A stretch of 64,000 nucleotides of DNA from an uncultured Pseudomonadales bacterium (GTDB taxonomy: Bacteria; Pseudomonadota; Gammaproteobacteria; Pseudomonadales; Cellvibrionaceae): the NCBI GenBank assembly GCA_947487765.1, contig CANKXO010000003.1, positions 558,001-622,000 of the forward strand, written 5' to 3'. The position numbers were made by a program, and so were the translations under genes. Of the stretch, positions 42,001 to 52,036 are shown in pieces (the stretch's first letter is position 1; each line of letters starts with the position of its first letter). Under the pieces are notes generated by a model that was given only the letters and a program-made list of their open reading frames with translations, was not told the origin of the DNA and ran no database searches.

Positions 42001-44930
42001 CGATAAGCATTCTGTAAAGACTGGCTTAAACTCGCCATAGATTGGAGATTAGCGCGCTCAGCACCGTGGCATAGCGTCGCTAATTCATCGTGTAAGGGCT
42101 GCCAATCATCGACTGTCGCTGGCCGCTGCTGCCATTCTTCCAACATTAAATCCGCATCTAAAAGAAGATGCATTTCCTCTGCCATCAAGACCTCAAGAAC
42201 GGCAGGGTCAACTTTCTGTTGTGCTTTTTCCGCTTCTTTTTGGCGAATCAGTGGACCAACCGAACGCTCTCTTAATTCATCGATGCGTGCCAGAAATTGG
42301 CTAGCTTTAGGAATAATGGGGTAAGTAAGCTGCTCAATTTGTGACAGGGCATCACGGGTATACGAAACACCATCTTTCATTAACTGCAGAATATCATCGT
42401 CAATATTAACTTGATAACTTCGCAACTCTTTGGCGAACTTCTCTAATGGCGTCATCAATTCAGCAATAGGCGTAAGCTCAGCCATATGCGCACTGCCTTT
42501 CAGCGTATGCAGAGCTCGTTGCATGGCATCACTAGGTGGCTCATAAAATGGACGCGCCTCATCCATTTTATCAATATATTCTTGAACGACGACTAAATGT
42601 CCTTCAGCTTCTGATTGAAAAATTTCCCAAAGCTGAGCGTCTATTTCATGCTCTGGAGAAGTCTCCGCATCCAGCCCTGCCCCTACATCACTAACGACAT
42701 CATCACCAACAACTGCATTTTGAGGATCAGATGTAGAAGGGACTGGCTCATCAGCAAGCAACGCTTCTAATATTTCTGGTGTTTGTTCATTACGCGATAG
42801 TTGATGACCCCATGCCATATATTCTTCTGATAAGACAACATGCGGATTAATCTGGCGAGCCTGATAAGCAACTAGCATATCGGGTAAAATGTTTCTTACT
42901 TTTTCAATCAGGACAACCTGAGCCTTGTGAGGTTCGATCGTATTATCCAACACTCTATTTAGCATGTTCTCAACAGACCAAGCTAATTCACCAATATCCA
43001 ATGCCTTAACCATACGGCCACTGCCTTTCAGCGTGTGAAAGGCTCGGCGCGTTTCTATTAATGCATTTTCATTATCAAAATCTTCAGCCCACTGAGTAAA
43101 ATATTCATCTAACTGTGTATTAATTTCACCGACCTCTTCGACAAAAATTTCTGTCAATTCGTCATCAATAAAATCTTCTTCTTGCTCCTGATCTTCATCA
43201 ACAGATTGGGCTACTTCAGTACTTTTATCATCTGTTTCTTTCTTAGTGGCAATGCTTGCAATAGATTCAACACTTCCTTTATTGACACCTAAGAAAACTA
43301 AACCATCCTCAGCCTTACCGAGGATTGACTCATCATTTTCGCGAGCAGCTGACATAAATTCTAAATAATAATCAACACTGGCTATAACATCTGCCAAACT
43401 ATCAAGCTGTTGCCACTTAGGTTTAACCGCTTGATCAATCAATTGGGTTTCAATATATAGGATACAAGCTGACAGAATATCAGCAGCTTTATCTAGCGAT
43501 AAAATAGAAAGACTGCCGCGCACTTCTCGCATATGCTCCGGCACAGGTTTGAGCCTTTCGATATCCCATTGAGTAGCAATGTAATCAACAATGGCATCTT
43601 TAGATTTTTCAAGACCATTGCGACATTCATTCAGCACGGCAGTTTGAGCTTCATCTAAATGATAAGCTCCACCGACAGAATCATTAGATGATAATGCTGA
43701 ATCTAATTTAACCTCAATGTCAGCCAAGCTATTCGCAATACCTAATAGTTGTTGGCTACTAACTGATGTTTCTTGCTTACGCATTCCCGCGATATTGATA
43801 ATGCTGTTATTAATCGCTTGTCGTAACTCGCCAACACCAAGGATAGCTAGTGTATCGTTTACTCGCTGCAGAGCATTTTGAATAAAATCAAGATTATCTG
43901 AGGTATCATCACCACTAAGGCAATCATCTAACTTAGTTTTAATGTCAGAAAACTCTTCACGAATGGCATTAGCAACTGCCTGTCGAGTCGTAGAGTCAAT
44001 AGCAAGGATATCTTCATCTTCGTTAGCGGCTTGTGCTAACGGCATCAATTGGTTTAATTCATAAAGATTTTTAATCTCTTCAATCGCTGGTGTTTGAGCA
44101 TCACTGGAACCAATATAATAAAGTAGATTCTTTAATAAATCTTCGGATGTGAATTGAGTTAACGCAGCAGTACTATGAACCTCTAATTGTTTCAGTTCCT
44201 TATCTAAATCACGTAATAAATTTTTAATGCCGGTCGTGGGCTGAATTACTTTCTGCTTCATACCATCGATAAGCGCATAGGCAATCTCCCAAACGGCATA
44301 GCGTTTGGTACCACGTAATAGTTTTCGTAGGCGATCTGTTACTTTACACAGATAGGTAAGATTCTCATCAACCTTCACTCGCTGCATCGCTCCAGCAGCA
44401 GAATAACGATACATTTGTCGTAACTTAGTGATTAGTGCTTGTAGTTCTTTTCTATTATTTGTTAATGGATGCGCTTTACCGTAGACACGCTGCGCATGAT
44501 TAAGATTGGGAGTAAACAGGGTCGATTCGCTGAGTAGGCTTGCGCCGCGAACGGAACGAATATCATTAAGGAGAGATAAAACAACAGCGGGGTAATCGCG
44601 TTTAGTTTGCTGAACTCTTTCTAGGTAATCAGGTAGCTGTAAAATTGCACGCATCAGCACTTCCATTGCTTCAGTATGATCACGCACAGAGCGATCTAGC
44701 AATGAATGAGCTAAGGTTTCCATTTCCTCAGCTAACATGGCAGCGCCGTGAAAACCTACCATACGCAAACTGCCATAAACCTGATGGATAAGGGTCTGAC
44801 AAAATCTTAACTGTGTAACATCTTGAGGATCACCGGCATAATGCTCCAGCACACGCTGCGATTCCTGGAGCGTTTCTTTAATCTCTTTTACGACCCATTC
44901 CAGAGCCGTGTACTGGCGATTATCTGCCAT
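39048..44930 (-). CDS. chpA: Hybrid chemosensory histidine kinase ChpA (PilL)
   Basis: The 1960-aa CheA-like kinase that drives PilG/PilH and twitching. The start at 44930 (GAGAGG, 4 nt upstream) gives MADNRQYTALEWVVKEI. The N-terminal FimL/Hpt-like regions are degenerate (for example MREVRGSLSIL). Canonical Hpt sites are H632 (HTLKGSGRM), H808 (HTLKGSAHM) and H1198 (HTFKGGARL). The kinase core shows NAIDHGIED near 1540 and GRGVGMDVV, followed by a CheW domain and a C-terminal receiver with phosphoacceptor D1885 (LLDIEMPRMDG). Pseudomonas ChpA is longer (about 2470 aa, with more phosphotransfer domains). Long acidic linkers separate the Hpt domains. Confidence 0.94.
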   Translation of the reverse strand: MADNRQYTALEWVVKEIKETLQESQRVLEHYAGDPQDVTQLRFCQTLIHQVYGSLRMVGFHGAAMLAEEMETLAHSLLDRSVRDHTEAMEVLMRAILQLPDYLERVQQTKRDYPAVVLSLLNDIRSVRGASLLSESTLFTPNLNHAQRVYGKAHPLTNNRKELQALITKLRQMYRYSAAGAMQRVKVDENLTYLCKVTDRLRKLLRGTKRYAVWEIAYALIDGMKQKVIQPTTGIKNLLRDLDKELKQLEVHSTAALTQFTSEDLLKNLLYYIGSSDAQTPAIEEIKNLYELNQLMPLAQAANEDEDILAIDSTTRQAVANAIREEFSDIKTKLDDCLSGDDTSDNLDFIQNALQRVNDTLAILGVGELRQAINNSIINIAGMRKQETSVSSQQLLGIANSLADIEVKLDSALSSNDSVGGAYHLDEAQTAVLNECRNGLEKSKDAIVDYIATQWDIERLKPVPEHMREVRGSLSILSLDKAADILSACILYIETQLIDQAVKPKWQQLDSLADVIASVDYYLEFMSAARENDESILGKAEDGLVFLGVNKGSVESIASIATKKETDDKSTEVAQSVDEDQEQEEDFIDDELTEIFVEEVGEINTQLDEYFTQWAEDFDNENALIETRRAFHTLKGSGRMVKALDIGELAWSVENMLNRVLDNTIEPHKAQVVLIEKVRNILPDMLVAYQARQINPHVVLSEEYMAWGHQLSRNEQTPEILEALLADEPVPSTSDPQNAVVGDDVVSDVGAGLDAETSPEHEIDAQLWEIFQSEAEGHLVVVQEYIDKMDEARPFYEPPSDAMQRALHTLKGSAHMAELTPIAELMTPLEKFAKELRSYQVNIDDDILQLMKDGVSYTRDALSQIEQLTYPIIPKASQFLARIDELRERSVGPLIRQKEAEKAQQKVDPAVLEVLMAEEMHLLLDADLMLEEWQQRPATVDDWQPLHDELATLCHGAERANLQSMASLSQSLQNAYRQLINGETAPSNENYAVMLDGHNQLMNVIDAIAAGQDLPPENAELLQRLTSLTPISTTASIDEQSELEEVIAAEGDVGKSADVDEGTGESHLEYEEPKIIDVSVPPHIEDIESPEPEMLESESAITEQEAAEEIPERLVDAPIESVEESPVSAESIESAPFENDNPVDSTGLIEDEIDEETVEIFLEEAHELLEELDESIHDWENGDQGSRESNESMQRALHTFKGGARLAGLMSLGDLAHNFEAYLIANAKGEQADDIFHHIHNYQDQLIGQVEQVDQGFNPAKSVDSASLDEDVNQTESSEEKVTDTAKLASDSDNINSSVELTEVANDNNNVLPFTGKASPLTVLREVPQPNNPGTAGNTAAARRNQPQEMVKVSADLMEELVNLAGETSISRGRMEEQISDLGFSLDEMGSTVQRLQEQIRRLDIETEAQIIFRQEQMAETDDFDPLEMDRYSQLQQLSRSLIESASDLMDLKGTLTDKTRDAETVLLQQSRINTDLQEGLMRSRMVPFSRIVPRLRRIVRQIATELNKDVSLELGNTEGELDRSMMERMVAPLEHMLRNAIDHGIEDANARVQAGKSAAGRIVITLDRDGGDVLILVGDDGSGIDVSRVRQKAIERNLMNADAELSDQEIFQFILHAGFSTAETITQISGRGVGMDVVNSEIRLMGGSIAIDSQPSEGTVFTIRVPFTVSVNRALMISMGDDRYAIPLNTIEGIVRISPFELEHYYANPDDPFEYANQEYELRHLTTLLNPTAPPPRLQGHTLPLPVLLVRSADHSVAFQVDHLQGSREIVVKSLGPQFRSVLGVSGATIMGDGHVVVILDPNALIRSNIARSLTHQLEEAPMPQEQVPAIRNPVVMVVDDSVTVRKVTSRLLEREGYDVITAKDGVDAMMTLQDQVPDIMLLDIEMPRMDGFEVAKNVRSSSDLQQLPIIMITSRTGEKHRQRGLESGANLYMGKPYQEEKLLESIQDLIHANEGSDP

Positions 44931-45001
44931 AAAACCTCTCACTTATTAGTTGTTTCATTATCAAACACTCTTCAAAAAATATTTAATGTAATGAAATCAA
45001 T

Positions 45002-45853
45002 CTAACTAGACTTTATATATGCTTGCACTTCTTCATGTGCAATGCGTTCTAAACCACGACATGTCCAATCCGTTACTTCGCCGAGACCAATAACTAAAAC
45101 TCCACCAGGCTTTAGATGTTTAACTAGTTGCTTTAATATTTCGCGTCGTCGCCAACGACGAAAATAAATCAGCACATTTTGACAAAAAATTACATCCATT
45201 GGCTGAACTGGTTTGTTCTTCAAATTCATAATATTCAATTGCGAAAAACAAACGCGCTTTTTTATTTTTTCAATGACCTGATACTGATCTTTTCCATATG
45301 GTTGAAAATACGTTTGATATTCATCGTCCTCTAATAAATTCAAACTTCGCCGACCATAAACACCTTTACGTGCAATCGACAATGAAGGCAAGCTTATATC
45401 AACTGCCGTCACACCAAAATAGGGGTTGATATTTCTATTTTCAAAACAATCATTTACCAAAGCAGCTAGAGCATAGGGCTCTTCGCCTGTAGAACAACCC
45501 ACACTCCAAATTTCAAAACTATCCTCTAACGCCCCATGAGATAATTTATTTTCCAACTGTTGCTTCACAAGTTCCAGTGAAGGACGATGACGAAAAAAAC
45601 TTGTCTCTTTAACGACGAGACGATCAACCAGCACTTGCCACTCTGCTATTCCTGCTGAATCGTCCTGCACATAATCAAAATATTGATCATAACTACCAAT
45701 CCCTAGTTCTCGCATGCGAATAGAAACTTGGGTTTGTAACAATACTTGTTGTGGTTGCGCCAATTGAATACCAGTACGTCTCTCCAACAGGTTTTCCCAA
45801 AGAAAAAATTGCTGCTCTGGAAGAGAGTTAGATTTCTTAAACGACCACGTCAT
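45002..45853 (-). CDS. pilK: CheR-type methyltransferase PilK
   Basis: A 283-aa SAM-dependent methyltransferase for the PilJ receptor. VVKETSFFRH marks the N-terminal CheR domain and WSVGCSTGEEPYALA is the SAM-binding motif; FCQNVLIYF and GGVLVIGLGE follow. It lies between pilJ and chpA, 18 bp after pilJ, in the standard order. Confidence 0.93.
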   Translation of the reverse strand: MTWSFKKSNSLPEQQFFLWENLLERRTGIQLAQPQQVLLQTQVSIRMRELGIGSYDQYFDYVQDDSAGIAEWQVLVDRLVVKETSFFRHRPSLELVKQQLENKLSHGALEDSFEIWSVGCSTGEEPYALAALVNDCFENRNINPYFGVTAVDISLPSLSIARKGVYGRRSLNLLEDDEYQTYFQPYGKDQYQVIEKIKKRVCFSQLNIMNLKNKPVQPMDVIFCQNVLIYFRRWRRREILKQLVKHLKPGGVLVIGLGEVTDWTCRGLERIAHEEVQAYIKSS

Positions 45854-45871
45854 AATGTCATAAAATTAGCT

Positions 45872-48151
45872 TTAGCCAGCGCTTTTCTGGTCTTCGTCAT
45901 TGAAGACAACATCTGATAAATCAATATCAAATTCGGATAACAAGTCATCGTCATCTTCTTCATTTTCTGCCAATAATTCAAAGAAATCGCCTGCCTGCTC
46001 CATATCGTCTTCACTGAAGTCTAAGCCTGCAAGCAGCTGCCCAATGTTAGCGTCACCAGAAGAATCAGCCATATCAATGCTGTCATCCAAAGTAGGCGGC
46101 GCCACTGGAGTAGGCTTGGCTGCTGCAATTGCTTGCTCTTCAAGGTCAGCAACCATTTCTGGAGGTAAGGTAAAGCCAGCCACAGACTCACGCAAATCAA
46201 ATGCCATGTTAGCTAAGTTACCAATCGACTCAGCCGTTTCACCCGTACCAGCCGAGGTTTGAGAGGTAATCTCTTGAATAACATTCATCGTATTTGAAAT
46301 ATGACCTGCTGATGATGCTTGCTGGCGGGCAGCATTTGAGATGTTTTGAATCAGTTCTGCGAGGTTAGCCGATACACCCTCAATTTCTTCAAGTGCAACA
46401 CCCGCATCTTGTGCCAAGCGTGCACCACGCACCACCTCTGATGTGGTTTGTTCCATGGATATAACGGCTTCGTTTGTATCCGTCTGAATCGTTTTTACAA
46501 TGGTTTCAATCTGTTTCGTTGCTGCTGCAGAACGTTCCGCAAGTCGTTGCACCTCATCCGCTACCACCGCAAAGCCTCGACCTGCATCACCGGCCATCGA
46601 TGCCTGAATAGCTGCGTTCAAAGCTAGAATATTTGTTTGGTCAGCAATATCGTTAATCAAACTTACGATATCTCCAATTTCTTGCGAGGATTCACCGAGA
46701 CGCTTAATCCGCTTAGAAGTATCTTGAATCTGTTCACGAATCGTATCCATACCATGAATCGTGTTTTGTACGAGTTTTGCGCCATTATTTGCAATGGATA
46801 CCGATTTACCCGCAACCAGTGCTGATTCAGAGGCGTTAGCAGATACCTGATCAATCGTAACAGCCATTTCGTTAATCGCCGCTGATGCCCCGGCAATTTC
46901 TTGCGCCTGGTGATCAGAGGCTTCTGCTAAATGAAGTGCCGTTTGCTGTGTACCCTGAGCTGCTTGGGATACCTGTACAGCTGTACTATTAATACGCGAT
47001 ACTAATTGCCTTAACTGGTCAATCGTAAAGTTAATAGAGTCAGCAATAGCGCCCGTAAAATCCTCAGATACCGTTGCAGAAATCGTCAAATCACCATCTG
47101 CGAGGTCCACCAATTCGTCGAGCAAACGTAGAATTGCGCCCTGAGTACGCTGGCCCTCTTCTTGCTCTAGCTCTACTTTCGCTTTAGTAGTAACACGACG
47201 ATAAACAACAAAGCCTCCAGCACACAATAAGAAAGCAATTGCACTCAAAATAACTAAAAGTGTATTCGGGAAGCGCTTTCCAGAAAAACTCTTTAGCCCA
47301 TCGGACATATTATTAAATGCGCCTTGTAAACCACCAGCGCTTGCGACCATGCGCGAATAGGAATCGCGAGAAGCTGAAAGCTTATCTGCTGCTGTGGATA
47401 TAGCCGCATCGGCAGAGCGAATACTTTCTAGCAAACCATTGATTTGATTAAGATTAGATCTAGCTTGAGCGATAGTAACCTGACGTACATTTCTAGCATT
47501 ACTGCCATTTAATAAGTCGTTATGATTTTGCTGGAAAGCAGCCAATCCTGCCTGAAAACCATCAAAGCCTTGCCGACCTGAAGCATCTTGACTGATAAAT
47601 TCACCTAAACCCTCGCTCATCTGGCGAATGAGTACGGCTTGTCGACTGACACCAGTTAACGGCGCATCTGCTGTCGACAGACTTTCCACTGTATCTAAAG
47701 CAATTTTATCTGCAGTAGTGGCCGCTGCCGCTAAACGGCCCCTTACGGTATTTAACAAATTTAGGGAATCTGAGACACCGGCAAGAACATTGGTATCACT
47801 TTTGAAATCACGCCAGGAGTTTGTGACATTTTGATAGTCACGAGCAAGTGTACTTTTGGTAAAGCCATCAGCTTGCTGCAATTTATTGACCGTTGACTCC
47901 ATGATATCAACAGTTGAAAGTAATGGAGAAAGTGCCCCTGCATCACCTGTTACGACTCTCTTGGAGAAAAACAGGGCATTATCAGAGGCAGATTTAAAGC
48001 CGCTAATTTGCCGGATATTTTCACGGTCAGCACTAGAATTTTGACTCATGCTATAGCCCATATAAATGGCCAGCAAGAAAAATACTACTGCCCCGGCAAT
48101 TAACCCAGGCTGCCAGTAACGACCTTGAAAAAAATCACTGTCAAATTTCAT
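45872..48151 (-). CDS. pilJ: Type IV pilus chemoreceptor PilJ
   Basis: A 759-aa inner-membrane receptor. TM1 is at about 15-34 ([17 protein letters not shown]), followed by two PilJ-type helical sensor modules in the periplasm, TM2 near 292-312, HAMP, and the signalling coiled coil with tip [20 protein letters not shown]. The acidic C-terminal tail (about 680-759) is rich in Asp/Glu, which is unusual for MCPs but seen in PilJ proteins. In Pseudomonas it senses pilin retraction and feeds ChpA. Cotranscribed with pilI and pilK. Confidence 0.94.
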   Translation of the reverse strand: MKFDSDFFQGRYWQPGLIAGAVVFFLLAIYMGYSMSQNSSADRENIRQISGFKSASDNALFFSKRVVTGDAGALSPLLSTVDIMESTVNKLQQADGFTKSTLARDYQNVTNSWRDFKSDTNVLAGVSDSLNLLNTVRGRLAAAATTADKIALDTVESLSTADAPLTGVSRQAVLIRQMSEGLGEFISQDASGRQGFDGFQAGLAAFQQNHNDLLNGSNARNVRQVTIAQARSNLNQINGLLESIRSADAAISTAADKLSASRDSYSRMVASAGGLQGAFNNMSDGLKSFSGKRFPNTLLVILSAIAFLLCAGGFVVYRRVTTKAKVELEQEEGQRTQGAILRLLDELVDLADGDLTISATVSEDFTGAIADSINFTIDQLRQLVSRINSTAVQVSQAAQGTQQTALHLAEASDHQAQEIAGASAAINEMAVTIDQVSANASESALVAGKSVSIANNGAKLVQNTIHGMDTIREQIQDTSKRIKRLGESSQEIGDIVSLINDIADQTNILALNAAIQASMAGDAGRGFAVVADEVQRLAERSAAATKQIETIVKTIQTDTNEAVISMEQTTSEVVRGARLAQDAGVALEEIEGVSANLAELIQNISNAARQQASSAGHISNTMNVIQEITSQTSAGTGETAESIGNLANMAFDLRESVAGFTLPPEMVADLEEQAIAAAKPTPVAPPTLDDSIDMADSSGDANIGQLLAGLDFSEDDMEQAGDFFELLAENEEDDDDLLSEFDIDLSDVVFNDEDQKSAG

Positions 48152-48282
48152 ATTACACTCCCACTAACAACGAATTTTTATTCGTCTATTTCATGTATTT
48201 TTTGGGTAGAACAACTAGTTTAGTAATTATTCCGTCTTTTAAGGTCGAAACATTTAAACACGTCAATTAATATAATGTAGGC

Positions 48283-48840
48283 CTAATTGCTGGCAACATC
48301 CAGAAATTGAGACTTTTCCATCAATCTGAGCGGATGAAATACTGACCAAGTTAGGCCATCATGTTCAAAATAGCCATCGACAAAATCTTCTAACGACTCT
48401 GGTAGCGCTTGAGGAAAGTTATCACGACGAGTATCGGCCAGAAAATATTGCATACCAAATACCTGGTCGACCCAGAGACCTGCATAGATCTTTTCTCGGT
48501 CAATCACTAGTAATCGCTGCTGCTTTTTGGCGCCAATCAAAGAACCGCCAAAATAAGCAGCTAAATCAAATACGGGCAACAGACGACCACGAACATTAGC
48601 GACCCCTTTTACCCAAGGTTGCACACCGGGCAGCTTAGTAAAAGTGGGCACTTCCAACATTTCATTCAATTCCCCCATAGATACAACAAAGTTCATACCT
48701 AAAAGAGAGAAACCAACACCACTCCACTGAGGTCGTGCGTCAACTTGCGCCGGTAGCTGCTGCGCGGCCAGAAGGCTTTTCTGAGCCAATGTACGTAATG
48801 CATGATAAGCAGCTTGATCGTCAGCCATTGCCTGAACCAT
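48283..48840 (-). CDS. pilI: CheW-like adaptor PilI
   Basis: A 185-aa CheW-domain protein that couples PilJ to ChpA. GVGFSLLGMNFVVSMGELNE, WVKGVANVRGRLLPVFDL and KKQQRLLVIDRE are classic CheW motifs. A second in-frame start at 48828 (MADDQAAYH) is equally plausible. It lies between pilH and pilJ. Confidence 0.92.
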   Translation of the reverse strand: MVQAMADDQAAYHALRTLAQKSLLAAQQLPAQVDARPQWSGVGFSLLGMNFVVSMGELNEMLEVPTFTKLPGVQPWVKGVANVRGRLLPVFDLAAYFGGSLIGAKKQQRLLVIDREKIYAGLWVDQVFGMQYFLADTRRDNFPQALPESLEDFVDGYFEHDGLTWSVFHPLRLMEKSQFLDVASN

Positions 48841-48874
48841 TCTCTTTATTATTATCTAAAAATGCAGGGTTGCA

Positions 48875-49240
48875 TCAGCCTGCCAACGCATCAGAAACAG
48901 CTTTTAGCAGCTGAGGTTCAGAGACCGGCTTAACTAGGTAGGCACGAGCACCTTGGCGCATACCCCATACTTTATCGGTATCTTGATCCTTAGTAGACAC
49001 TATCACAACGGGAATTTCTTTGGTTATGGCATTACGACTAAGTTGGCGCGTAGCCTGAAAACCATTAACGCCGGGCATCACCACATCCATCAGTATCAAA
49101 TCAGGACGCGTACCCTGAGCGATTTTCAAACCTTCTTCGCCACTACTGGCAACTTGAACGGCATACTGATTCTTTTCTAAAATCGTCGTCAGCTTATACA
49201 CCTCAGTTGGAGAATCATCAATTATCAGGATATTAACCAT
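48875..49240 (-). CDS. pilH: Single-domain response regulator PilH
   Basis: A CheY-like regulator that, with PilG, receives phosphate from ChpA; PilH mainly favours retraction or acts as phosphate sink. The start at 49240 gives MVNILIIDDSPTEVYKL and 121 aa, as in Pseudomonas PilH; a GTG at 49255 is the alternative. The phosphosite is in DLILMDVVMPGVNGFQ, and the conserved Lys is in AYLVKPVSE. Confidence 0.94.
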   Translation of the reverse strand: MVNILIIDDSPTEVYKLTTILEKNQYAVQVASSGEEGLKIAQGTRPDLILMDVVMPGVNGFQATRQLSRNAITKEIPVVIVSTKDQDTDKVWGMRQGARAYLVKPVSEPQLLKAVSDALAG

Positions 49241-49305
49241 AATGTTTTGCGGCACCTTTTATATTTTTCATATGTATTTATTTATCCCATACCCCAATGT
49301 TTTAT

Positions 49306-49686
49306 TCAGGAGGCATAGGCTTCAATAGAATTTAACAATTCAGTTTTACTAAACGGTTTCGTGAGATATTGATCAGAGCCAACAATTCGACCTTTAGCTT
49401 TATCAAATAAGCCATCTTTGCTGGATAACATAATAACCGGGGTTTTTTTAAATTCGCTGTTATTCTTGATGAGTGCGCAGGTTTGGTAACCATCCAAACG
49501 AGGCATCATAATATCAACAAAAATGATATCAGGGCGAGTATCAGCAATTTTGGCTAGCGCATCAAAACCATCCGTTGCAGTGACAACCTCACAGCCCGCC
49601 TTAGTCAACAGCGTCTCTGCTGTACGTCGGATGGTTTTACTATCATCAATGACCATCACTTTAAGGCTACTCAGGGGCACGCTCAT
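49306..49686 (-). CDS. pilG: Single-domain response regulator PilG
   Basis: A 126-aa CheY-like regulator, first gene of the Pil/Chp cluster. VMVIDDSKTIRRTAETLL, DIIFVDIMMPRLDGYQTCAL and VIMLSSKDGLFDKAKGRIVG are nearly identical to Pseudomonas PilG. Activated PilG promotes pilus extension and cAMP synthesis there. It is divergent from gshB; the 308-bp intergenic region (49687-49994) is AT-rich and contains no clear promoter, box or ORF. Confidence 0.96.
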   Translation of the reverse strand: MSVPLSSLKVMVIDDSKTIRRTAETLLTKAGCEVVTATDGFDALAKIADTRPDIIFVDIMMPRLDGYQTCALIKNNSEFKKTPVIMLSSKDGLFDKAKGRIVGSDQYLTKPFSKTELLNSIEAYAS

Positions 49687-49994
49687 ACAACCTTTTTCCT
49701 CTAGAACTATAAATAATTATTTTTAACAGGCTATGTTGCATAAAGATGACATCTAACCTGCTTACTTTTAAATCAGAGATATTTAAAGGACATCCCGTTT
49801 GTTTAAGTCTCTTTACATCCATTTACGTCAAAGGAGTAGTTTTTAACACAGACGCCGGCATTTATCTATAAAGACCACAGAAAATTCAAACATTTTGTTA
49901 AGAAAAGACTGTATGTCACTCAATTAACTGATAAAACTTATTATCTATTGTAGACTTTATGTTTGTAGTTTCCATTCAATTTAAAGGTTTTTAG

Positions 49995-50945
49995 ATGAGC
50001 ATCACACTCGGCGTTATTATGGATCCCATAGAGCAAATCAAGGCCTATAAGGACACAACACTGGCATTGCTACTTGCAGCTGCAGACAAAGGGTGGGAAT
50101 TACGCTATTTAGAATTAGAAAACCTCTATTTACAGCAAAATATTGCTATGGGGCGAATGCGCACACTGAATGTTTTTGATGATGAACAGCAATGGTTTTC
50201 TCTGGGAGAAGAGATCGAACAGCCTTTGGGTGATTTAGACGTCATTTTAATGCGTAAGGACCCTCCTTTTGATGCTACTTTTTTACATAGCACTTATATC
50301 CTTGAGGCCGCAGCTCAACAGGGATGCCTTGTTGTCAATGACCCTCAAAGCCTGAGAGACTGTAATGAAAAATTATTTGCTACACAGTTTCCCCAGTGCT
50401 GCCCCCCTCTCATTGTGAGCAACAACAGTATTTATTTACGTGAATTTTATCAAGAACATCAAGATGTGATTTTTAAACCGCTAGATGGCATGGGTGGCAC
50501 TGGAATATTTCGCTGTAAACCCAACGATACCAACCTAGGCACTATTATCGAAATGCTAACTGAGTATGGCAACAGCTACATTATGGCGCAGAAATTTATC
50601 CCTGATATCAGTGCCGGAGATAAACGTATATTAGTCGTTAATGGTGAAGCAATTCCTTATGCGTTGGCACGAGTGCCAGCTCAAGGCGAAACCCGAGGCA
50701 ACCTTGCCGCTGGAGGCACTGGTCGAGCACAACCTCTTTCTGAACGAGATCGCTGGATTGTGTCACAGGTCGCACCCACGTTAGTCAAAAAGAATTTATT
50801 ATTCGTTGGTCTGGACGTCATTGGCGATTATTTAACAGAAATCAATGTGACCAGCCCAACATGCGCCCGAGAAATTGATGCTGCCTATGATACAGCCATA
50901 GGCGCGAAGTTAATGGCGGCTATAGAGCAAAAACTAGGGTCCTAA
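49995..50945 (+). CDS. gshB: Glutathione synthetase
   Basis: ATP-grasp enzyme that adds glycine to gamma-glutamylcysteine. The 316-aa protein has LGVIMDPIEQIKAYKDTTLA at its start, then LMRKDPPFD, FKPLDGMGGTGIFR (ATP-binding loop), GDKRILVVNGE and LTEINVTSPTC. Divergent from pilG and 14 bp from the tonB-like gene, as in Pseudomonas. Confidence 0.96.
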   Translation: MSITLGVIMDPIEQIKAYKDTTLALLLAAADKGWELRYLELENLYLQQNIAMGRMRTLNVFDDEQQWFSLGEEIEQPLGDLDVILMRKDPPFDATFLHSTYILEAAAQQGCLVVNDPQSLRDCNEKLFATQFPQCCPPLIVSNNSIYLREFYQEHQDVIFKPLDGMGGTGIFRCKPNDTNLGTIIEMLTEYGNSYIMAQKFIPDISAGDKRILVVNGEAIPYALARVPAQGETRGNLAAGGTGRAQPLSERDRWIVSQVAPTLVKKNLLFVGLDVIGDYLTEINVTSPTCAREIDAAYDTAIGAKLMAAIEQKLGS

Positions 50946-50959
50946 AAATACAAAGCAAC

Positions 50960-51841
50960 ATGTCTAATACTGCATCTAACCCAGCACCCGTATCAACCGG
51001 TGATCGACTCAGCTTTACCATTTTTATTGCGGCAGCCCTGCATGGGCTACTCATTTTTGGCATTGCCTTTGAACTGAGCCAACCTGAGGAGAGCGCTCCC
51101 AGTGTCACTGTCACGCTGGCGACACATGAAACCTTTGAAGCACCAGATGAGGCAGACTTTGTTGCTCAGTCTAACCAAAAAGGCAGCGGCACGTTAGAAG
51201 AAGCTAAACAAATTACTACCGACAAATTATCACCTTTTAGCAGCCAAACAATCGAAGAAACGCAACTGCTCAACGAAACCAAAGCATCAACTGCTGAGCC
51301 CCTCAAAAAACAAGTCATTACAACGACTAAAGCGGATAATTCCACAACAAGTAAACCTACTGAAACTACCGAAACTCAAAATAAAAAGGGAAAAGATTCG
51401 CGAGACATAAAAAGCCTCAGCCGTGAAATTGCCAGCTTAAACGCAAAATTAGACAAACAGCGACAACAATATGCAAAACGTCCAAGAGAACTAGTATTGA
51501 CGTCCGTTTCAACAAAAGCGTCACGGGATGCTGCTTATTTAAATGACTGGACTCGCAAAATAGAAATTGTAGGCAATCAACACTTCCCCAGAGAAGCTAT
51601 AAGCCAACGTATAACTGGGAGCTTGCGCTTACAAAGTGTAATTAAGTGGGACGGTACATTAATCAAAGCTGAAGTACTCGAATCGTCTGGCCACAATATT
51701 CTTGACGATGCCGCACTACAAATTATTCACCGAGCTGCACCATTTCTTCCCTTCCCAGCAGATATCCGCAAGGACTATGATCAGATGGCTATTATTCGCA
51801 CATGGAATTTTGAGATTAATGGTCTTTCAACCTCAAAATAA
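50960..51841 (+). CDS. TonB-like energy transducer (TonB3 type)
   Basis: A 293-aa TonB family protein: short cytoplasmic N-terminus, one TM segment (about 17-37), then a long hydrophilic linker rich in Thr/Glu/Lys (about 40-165) and a C-terminal TonB domain (about 190-285: LNDWTRKIEIVGNQHFP, LRLQSVIKWDGTL). The position between gshB and yqgE is that of Pseudomonas tonB3, which is needed for twitching motility and pilus assembly; that role is inferred here from synteny. No exbB/exbD is adjacent. The linker lacks the Pro-rich repeats of classical TonB. Confidence 0.85.
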   Translation: MSNTASNPAPVSTGDRLSFTIFIAAALHGLLIFGIAFELSQPEESAPSVTVTLATHETFEAPDEADFVAQSNQKGSGTLEEAKQITTDKLSPFSSQTIEETQLLNETKASTAEPLKKQVITTTKADNSTTSKPTETTETQNKKGKDSRDIKSLSREIASLNAKLDKQRQQYAKRPRELVLTSVSTKASRDAAYLNDWTRKIEIVGNQHFPREAISQRITGSLRLQSVIKWDGTLIKAEVLESSGHNILDDAALQIIHRAAPFLPFPADIRKDYDQMAIIRTWNFEINGLSTSK

Positions 51842-52036
51842 TCTCTTATTTTACTGTTCGCAACGCATTACTAGAAAAATTAACTGCTTAAAAAATGTCA
51901 TTGCGTTTATTTTCAAACATTGCATACTGGTGATAGTAAAAAATATTTGAAGCAATTGCCAAAATAGTGAATAGCCACAGAACAGCGACTCAAAAGATAC
52001 ACTTATAGATCACGGCTCTAGACCAAAGAATAGCTT

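Noticed and set aside
45900-46262. 120-codon Ser-rich ORF opposite the pilJ C-terminus
   Set aside because: Ser/Ala-rich repeats reflect the antisense of the acidic pilJ tail, not a real gene.
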